Origin: Avena insularis | Lineage: Eukaryota > Streptophyta > Magnoliopsida > Poales > Poaceae | Direction of reading: 5' to 3' | Assembly (NCBI GenBank): GCA_023614405.1 | Contig: CM042688.1 | Span: forward strand, 378,993,331-379,057,330 | DNA length: 64,000 nucleotides | In this document: one piece after another, positions 59,565 to 64,000 of the stretch | How positions within the stretch are numbered: position 1 is the stretch's first letter | Layout: every line of letters starts with the position of its first letter | Made by a program: the position numbers and the translations under genes | Notes under the pieces: model-generated | The model's database searches: none | Told to the model about the DNA's origin: nothing | What the model saw: the letters and a program-made list of their open reading frames with translations, nothing else

Positions 59565-62500
59565 GTGTTTGTAACATCCTAAAACTTTAATCCAAGCTCA
59601 TCAAGATCAAATCATCTAAAAATAGGGTTAACAAAAACTTTTCCAAATTTAAAATGAAAGCATTCATATGTGTGCATTTAAAATAGGAGTTGTTTGAATT
59701 GCCATGATTGAATGACCCAATGCTTGTAAAATGTTTCTTAGGTGATTTAAACATCATCTACATCATTCCTAGACTTTTCCTAAAGAAAATCAAATCAAAA
59801 AGAATTAAAGGGGAGGAATGGTCATTTTGGCAAATTTAACTCTCATGCCTACTTTGGCTATTCCTAGTACTCAAAACTTAACAGAAATAATTTTTGATCT
59901 TTGCACCCCTTGCTAGTACACATAATGAGGTACCAAGGCCCACCTTTGGATCCACTAAAAACATTCTGTTAACTATTTTAAATGACAGTTTAAAATTGAA
60001 TCTAATGCATATGCATAGATCACCCCTATTTCAAAAACCCTCTATTTGAGCTCCATTTTCAAAACCCTTGCAACCAGAGACTACCTATCACTAGTGGAGA
60101 TCACTCAAAATTTTTGAACTCAAAATTCAAATTTTTTTATCTTGCGGCCATTCTGTCAAACACCTTGTTAGCAAGATCATTAAGGCCTAACTATTACTGT
60201 TTTGGGCTGATTTGGTCTAGCAATTCTGTAGTGCTTTGATCATCTTGTCCCCCCTCAAGCCAGACCAGACCAAACCCAGCCTCTTCTCTACCCCCTAGCC
60301 GCACTGCACAGCCATGCCGAGCACCATCTCGCCGGCCGACCGTGCACCTGCAGCAGCAACCCTCTCCAGCCCCTCTCGCCATGTCTAGTACCTTGCCAGT
60401 GGTCCACCTCCACCGCCCAACCAGCCCCAGGCCAGAGACAGAGGGCAGAGCGGCCAGGAACCGCCGCGCCCGGAGCTTGTCGAGCATGCCGATGCCGCCC
60501 CCAGAGCGCGCACTGCCCCTGCGTGCACAAGCTGCCGCTCGACCGCAGCCCGCGTCCACCGCTCCGTCTCGACCTGGAGAACACCCCGGACACTCCCGTT
60601 CGCCGCCCAAAGCCCCACAACCACCGCTCGCTGTGGACACCGCTGCCTCTGCCTCTCAGAGCGCCACCTCGCCCAGACCGCATACCACTGCCCCTACGGC
60701 CGCATTTAATTCCTAGAGCACCGCCAGGAGACGGCCCATCGATCGCCATCCCCAGCCATGCCGCTAGCTCGCCGTAGCCATGTCGCCACCGTCGACCGCC
60801 CATCCCGCTCGGTCTCACCGTCGAGCCTATAAAAGGAGCCCTCCCCAGCCATTCCTCTCCACACCATTCCACTCCCCTCACCTCTCTGAACATCACCCAC
60901 CTCTCGCCGGAGCAAGTGGAGTAGCAGCTCGCCGGAATTGGAGCCAGAGCCGCCGCCTCTGGAGGAGAAGGGTGCCGTTGATTCCGACCACCCTAAGCTC
61001 CGCCGTGACCACGCCTCGCCTCGCCGTCGTCTTCCACTTTGTTCGCCCGCATCGCCGACCCCGCTGGAGTCCTGGTACGCCCCCAGTAGACCCCCACCGA
61101 GCCGCTAGGGTTCGAGCTCGCCGGCGACCTGTTCGTCGTCGACGACGACCCTCAGTCGTAGATCTAGCCTCTAATCGCACGGCCCACAACACGTGTACCG
61201 TTTCGCGTGTTAAGTGCCGCTGACAAGCGGGACCCCCCTGTCAGCTGAGCCCCGCGCCATGGGCCGCCCATTTTCCCGCGTTAGCCCACAGATTCAAATC
61301 TGGATTTTTTTTTTAGTTTGAATCTAGTTTCTGTTCACTAGTTTGAAAATCATTTTAGAGAGTTTTAGAAATCCAAATGGCATGAATCCAATTTTTTCTG
61401 AAAGGTATTTAAATGATCTATCCAAGCCCGTTGGATTTAATTCATTTAGAGTTATAGATCTCTCCTAATAAAAATAAGAAGACAGAAGCTTTTGCAACTT
61501 GAAACATTTTTATAAAATCAACCAAGTTAGCTTTTGAGTTGATTCCAACTCTCAAAAATCACATTTCATCATATCTATCTAAATATGTAATAATATTAAG
61601 GTTTACATGAAGTGACTTTGGACTAGTACCAAAATAATGCTATATAGGCATTTCTAGTCACTTTAAATCATTAAATAATAAACTTAAACCAAAGTAATAT
61701 TGATCCAACCTTTAAATCTCATTCCCACAAGTTAGAATATGTGGTGAGGACATGGGTCCACATGATCCCATATTTTGGTGGTGAATATTAAAATTTAGTT
61801 AATATTTCAATGAGTAGAAATTACTTTTCCAAAATAAAAAGGTTGAAACTATTGAATTAAACTTGTGATGCTTGTGATGATAATAGATCATCAATTTTGT
61901 GTTTTAGAATGCTACTTAGCCTAGTTAAGTATTGTTTGGTGATTGTCTACTCCCTATGTAGTTATAGACGCTAGTACCGACCAAGCCTTCGAGGAGGAGG
62001 AGTTCTACCAAGAAGAAGAAGAAAACTTCAACCACTTCACCAACCAAGGCAAACTATTAGTGGCAAGCTAACCCTTGCAAAACATACTCTAGCAAGCTAT
62101 TGTTAGCAAGCTAGAATAAAACTAGATGGTTTAGCAAAGATGTCTTAAGCATGCTTTGATCACATCCCTTTAACTATTAGTACCCCAAGTCTTATTGATA
62201 AGTTTTACCCCCCTTAGTTTACACAAAGTTCTTTACTTAATTTTTGAAGGTAGCATAAAGAGTATAAAACTTGACCTACTTAGAAACCTTTAGATGTCAT
62301 TTTATGGCATGAGATTGATCCCATCTTTCCCCACCGTAGTGAACACTCTTAACTTAGTACCTTAGTATAGATCAAAAACTTGAATCACGTTAGATGGGAA
62401 CACTTGGTGAAAATAAATTATGAAAACCTTGGAATGATGAGTCATTCTATTGAGATGTTTTGACATGTGTTGAGAAACACAACTAGTTTATGATGATGAA

Positions 62501-63516
62501 AATGATGAGGCATGAGCCTTAACCCTTTTATAAAACTGATGGTTGGATTCGGATGCGATACCATTCTAAATTTACCGTACAACCACATTACCTGAATTGG
62601 CTAAGGCTTAGCTGGAAATTTATATACATTAGTATTAGTTCCCTCACGGGAGAGGTTTGAGCTGAGGCTACCTCTCAATGATGTCCACCTATGCAGTGCC
62701 CAAGATGACTGATGGTCATGATTGGGAGGCCATGCTCATAGGAGAGGTGCTTGTACTAGGGTGTGTAAAGGGAAGGTTATGTTTGATTATCTGCATACTA
62801 AGTATGATGATTCAGGGTTATCCCTGACAGATGTATCGAATCTTGTGGTGAAAGTGTACCACCTCTGCAGAGTGTCAAACTATTATTGAATAGCGTCATG
62901 ATTATGGACAGTTGGAATGGCCATACTGTTTCGTTGTCAGATGTTTTCTAAATAACTTAAAATGAATGATGAACTTTGACTTGACCACAACAGGGTTGTG
63001 TTGATGATAATAGCTTCCCAACTTAAGTGATTCTAGCACTTACTTTATTTTTCTTTGCTTCTGAACTCAGCTTAGGTTTCAAACTTAATTTGATGGTTAA
63101 CTTAGATTCAGTACTTTAACTTAGAATTATACCCCTTGTTAGTAGTAGTTTGCGAGTACTTAAAGAGTACTCATGGCTTTTGTCCCTGACTATTATCATG
63201 GCCAGACTATGAAGGAGATTATCAAGATGATGGTCAGCAGGACGGCTATGATAACTAGGACTATCTGCCTTCGTTAGTATTGCCTGTGCCCCCTAAAGAT
63301 GGACCCCACCGCTACGCTATCGTTTATTTCCGCTGCTTGTTGTATTAAAGACTGGATCATGAGATCCTTATTTGTGTAAAAACCTTATATATGGTTTGTA
63401 ATGGATGATGTACTGTGATATCCAATCAGTTATGTCTCGCAAAAATGGTAATCCTGGGATTGCGAGGTATGGCATAACGGGCATCTGGGATTAAAAATCC
63501 GGGTGTTGACAGTGTT
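59565..63516 (+). mobile_element. Solo chromovirus LTR with GTGTT target duplication
   Basis: TGTAACATCCT...GGGTGTTGACA (59570-63511, 3942 bp) is the reverse orientation of the LTRs at 35681 and 50169. GTGTT at 59565-59569 and 63512-63516 is a perfect 5-bp duplication, so this was a full element later reduced by LTR-LTR recombination. It disrupts the first visible exon of gene B. Open frames in the GC-rich part (about 60290-61220) are LTR sequence, not genes. Confidence 0.93.
60828..60835 (+). promoter_or_regulatory. TATA box of the solo LTR
   Basis: TATAAAAG in a GC-rich context about 1.26 kb into the LTR, matching the other copies. It could drive plus-strand transcription antisense to gene B. 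Confidence 0.7.
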
Positions 63517-63648
63517 TTTCCTCATATCAGAGTCATGTCCATTTTCTTCATCTTTAGACTCATAGTATATCGGACTGTCACTTATCTTATTCAGTTTTGA
63601 ATTATGCAATATAACAATTAATTTTTTTCGAAATGCTTTCATATCCTC

Positions 63649-64000
63649 CTACAAATTAGTAGAAAAATTATACTTGTAAATAATATTTTAAGATTCGGGA
63701 TAATACTAATTGTGTCTAAATAAAAATAGTACCTGGGTGATGTAGTCAGAAAGCATGTCTCATGTCCAATATTCTATAAAGTTTAACATGAACAACCCGC
63801 ACGATGCGCTACAAAGATTACAAATGTTATACTGCTATTTCGTCTAGTTAGATAAATGTAAAGAAAAACTATCCGAACATATTATATATATGCATTGTCT
63901 AGTATATATGATCAATGATTTGTTGGCTATTAAATACAATATATTTTGGACTAAGATACTTTTCACATTAAATTTATGGGTGTTTAACATACCCATCCGC
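63649..64000. other. Unassigned AT-rich end of window
   Basis: Probably an intron of gene B (an acceptor TTTGTAG lies at its left edge, minus sense). No exon recognised. Confidence 0.4.

Larger units (their letters stand above)
57412..63648 (-). pseudogene. Gene B: second Ulp1-like (C48) pseudogene, split by two insertions
   Basis: Minus-strand exons: 63648-63512 continued at 59564-59446, 59373-59188, 59124-59005, 58941-58785 continued at 57868-57781, 57731-57619 and 57556-57412. Borders have GT...AG. The second exon carries MDKDCFNMALRIVACDE, a segment I associate with transposon-borne plant Ulp1 proteins, and ends in a frame reading HNMDLRFC after a shift. The fourth has DSILFTIDKHEHRVSILEP, aligned with the His and Asp strands but with Asp at the His position. 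The fifth reads NLSGYLVFSFMLSWDE, with Ser (TCG, 57684-57686) where Cys is expected. The last, LRKKFLIHLLKYHANEVED, resembles the family C-terminus. Frameshifts near 59569 and 59215 and a TAA late in exon 5 mark it as dead. Exons upstream of 63648 may exist outside the window. Confidence 0.6.

Noticed and set aside
60194..60896. Long frames of up to 202 codons on both strands
   Set aside because: Within the solo LTR; homologous GC-rich blocks in the other LTRs give different frames.

Overview
This window looks like intergenic DNA from a large grass genome, most likely Triticeae (wheat, barley, Aegilops or rye). It is almost entirely nested transposable elements, and I see no intact single-copy host gene, rRNA, tRNA gene or CRISPR array. 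The Triticeae guess rests on BARE/Angela-like Copia sequence, chromovirus LTRs of about 3.9 kb, a LARD-like element with 4.6-kb LTRs, and the depth of nesting; I could not run any comparison.

Layout. (1) 1-14089: three 4.6-kb LTRs of one minus-strand family with two internal segments. The simplest reading is a young, non-coding LARD-like element (1-9139, its first LTR cut by the window edge) inserted in the internal region of an older relative (9140-14089). (2) 14090-18922: minus-strand BARE/Angela-like Copia with decayed gag and pol, itself broken in its reverse transcriptase by block 1. (3) 18924-22729: a chromovirus LTR lacking its first ~150 bp. (4) 22730-28223: a plus-strand Copia derivative that keeps only a gag gene, which reads open if a 113-bp intron is spliced, and its 3' LTR. 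(5) 28224-56690: a minus-strand multi-exon Ulp1-like (peptidase C48) gene flanked on both sides by tandem repeats and probably carried by a DNA transposon. A Ty3/gypsy chromovirus (35681-54025) sits in its first exon, and a smaller non-coding LTR element (45367-50081) sits in the chromovirus leader. (6) 57412-63648: a second minus-strand Ulp1-like pseudogene, split by a solo chromovirus LTR (59570-63511) and a LINE-like retroposon (57869-58771).

The two Ulp1-like genes are the only non-retroelement coding content. Gene A (30204-54281) appears to hold two successive C48-type catalytic cores; the upstream one has Tyr where the catalytic His is expected, the downstream one keeps His, Asp, Gln and Cys. 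Gene B appears to have Ser at the Cys position. Both have stops and frameshifts. Several stops, here and in the retroelements, are TAG codons one C-to-T step from CAG, as expected from long-term CHG methylation.

Insertion order is partly readable from target-site duplications (TSDs): CTCAC around the nested LTR element, GTGTT around the solo LTR, a 13-bp duplication around the LINE-like insert and TCGG around the chromovirus. My hand count gives about 20 differences between the two 631-bp LTRs of the innermost element. No functional pathway links the parts; regulation visible here is limited to TATA boxes, primer-binding sites and polypurine tracts of the LTR elements.
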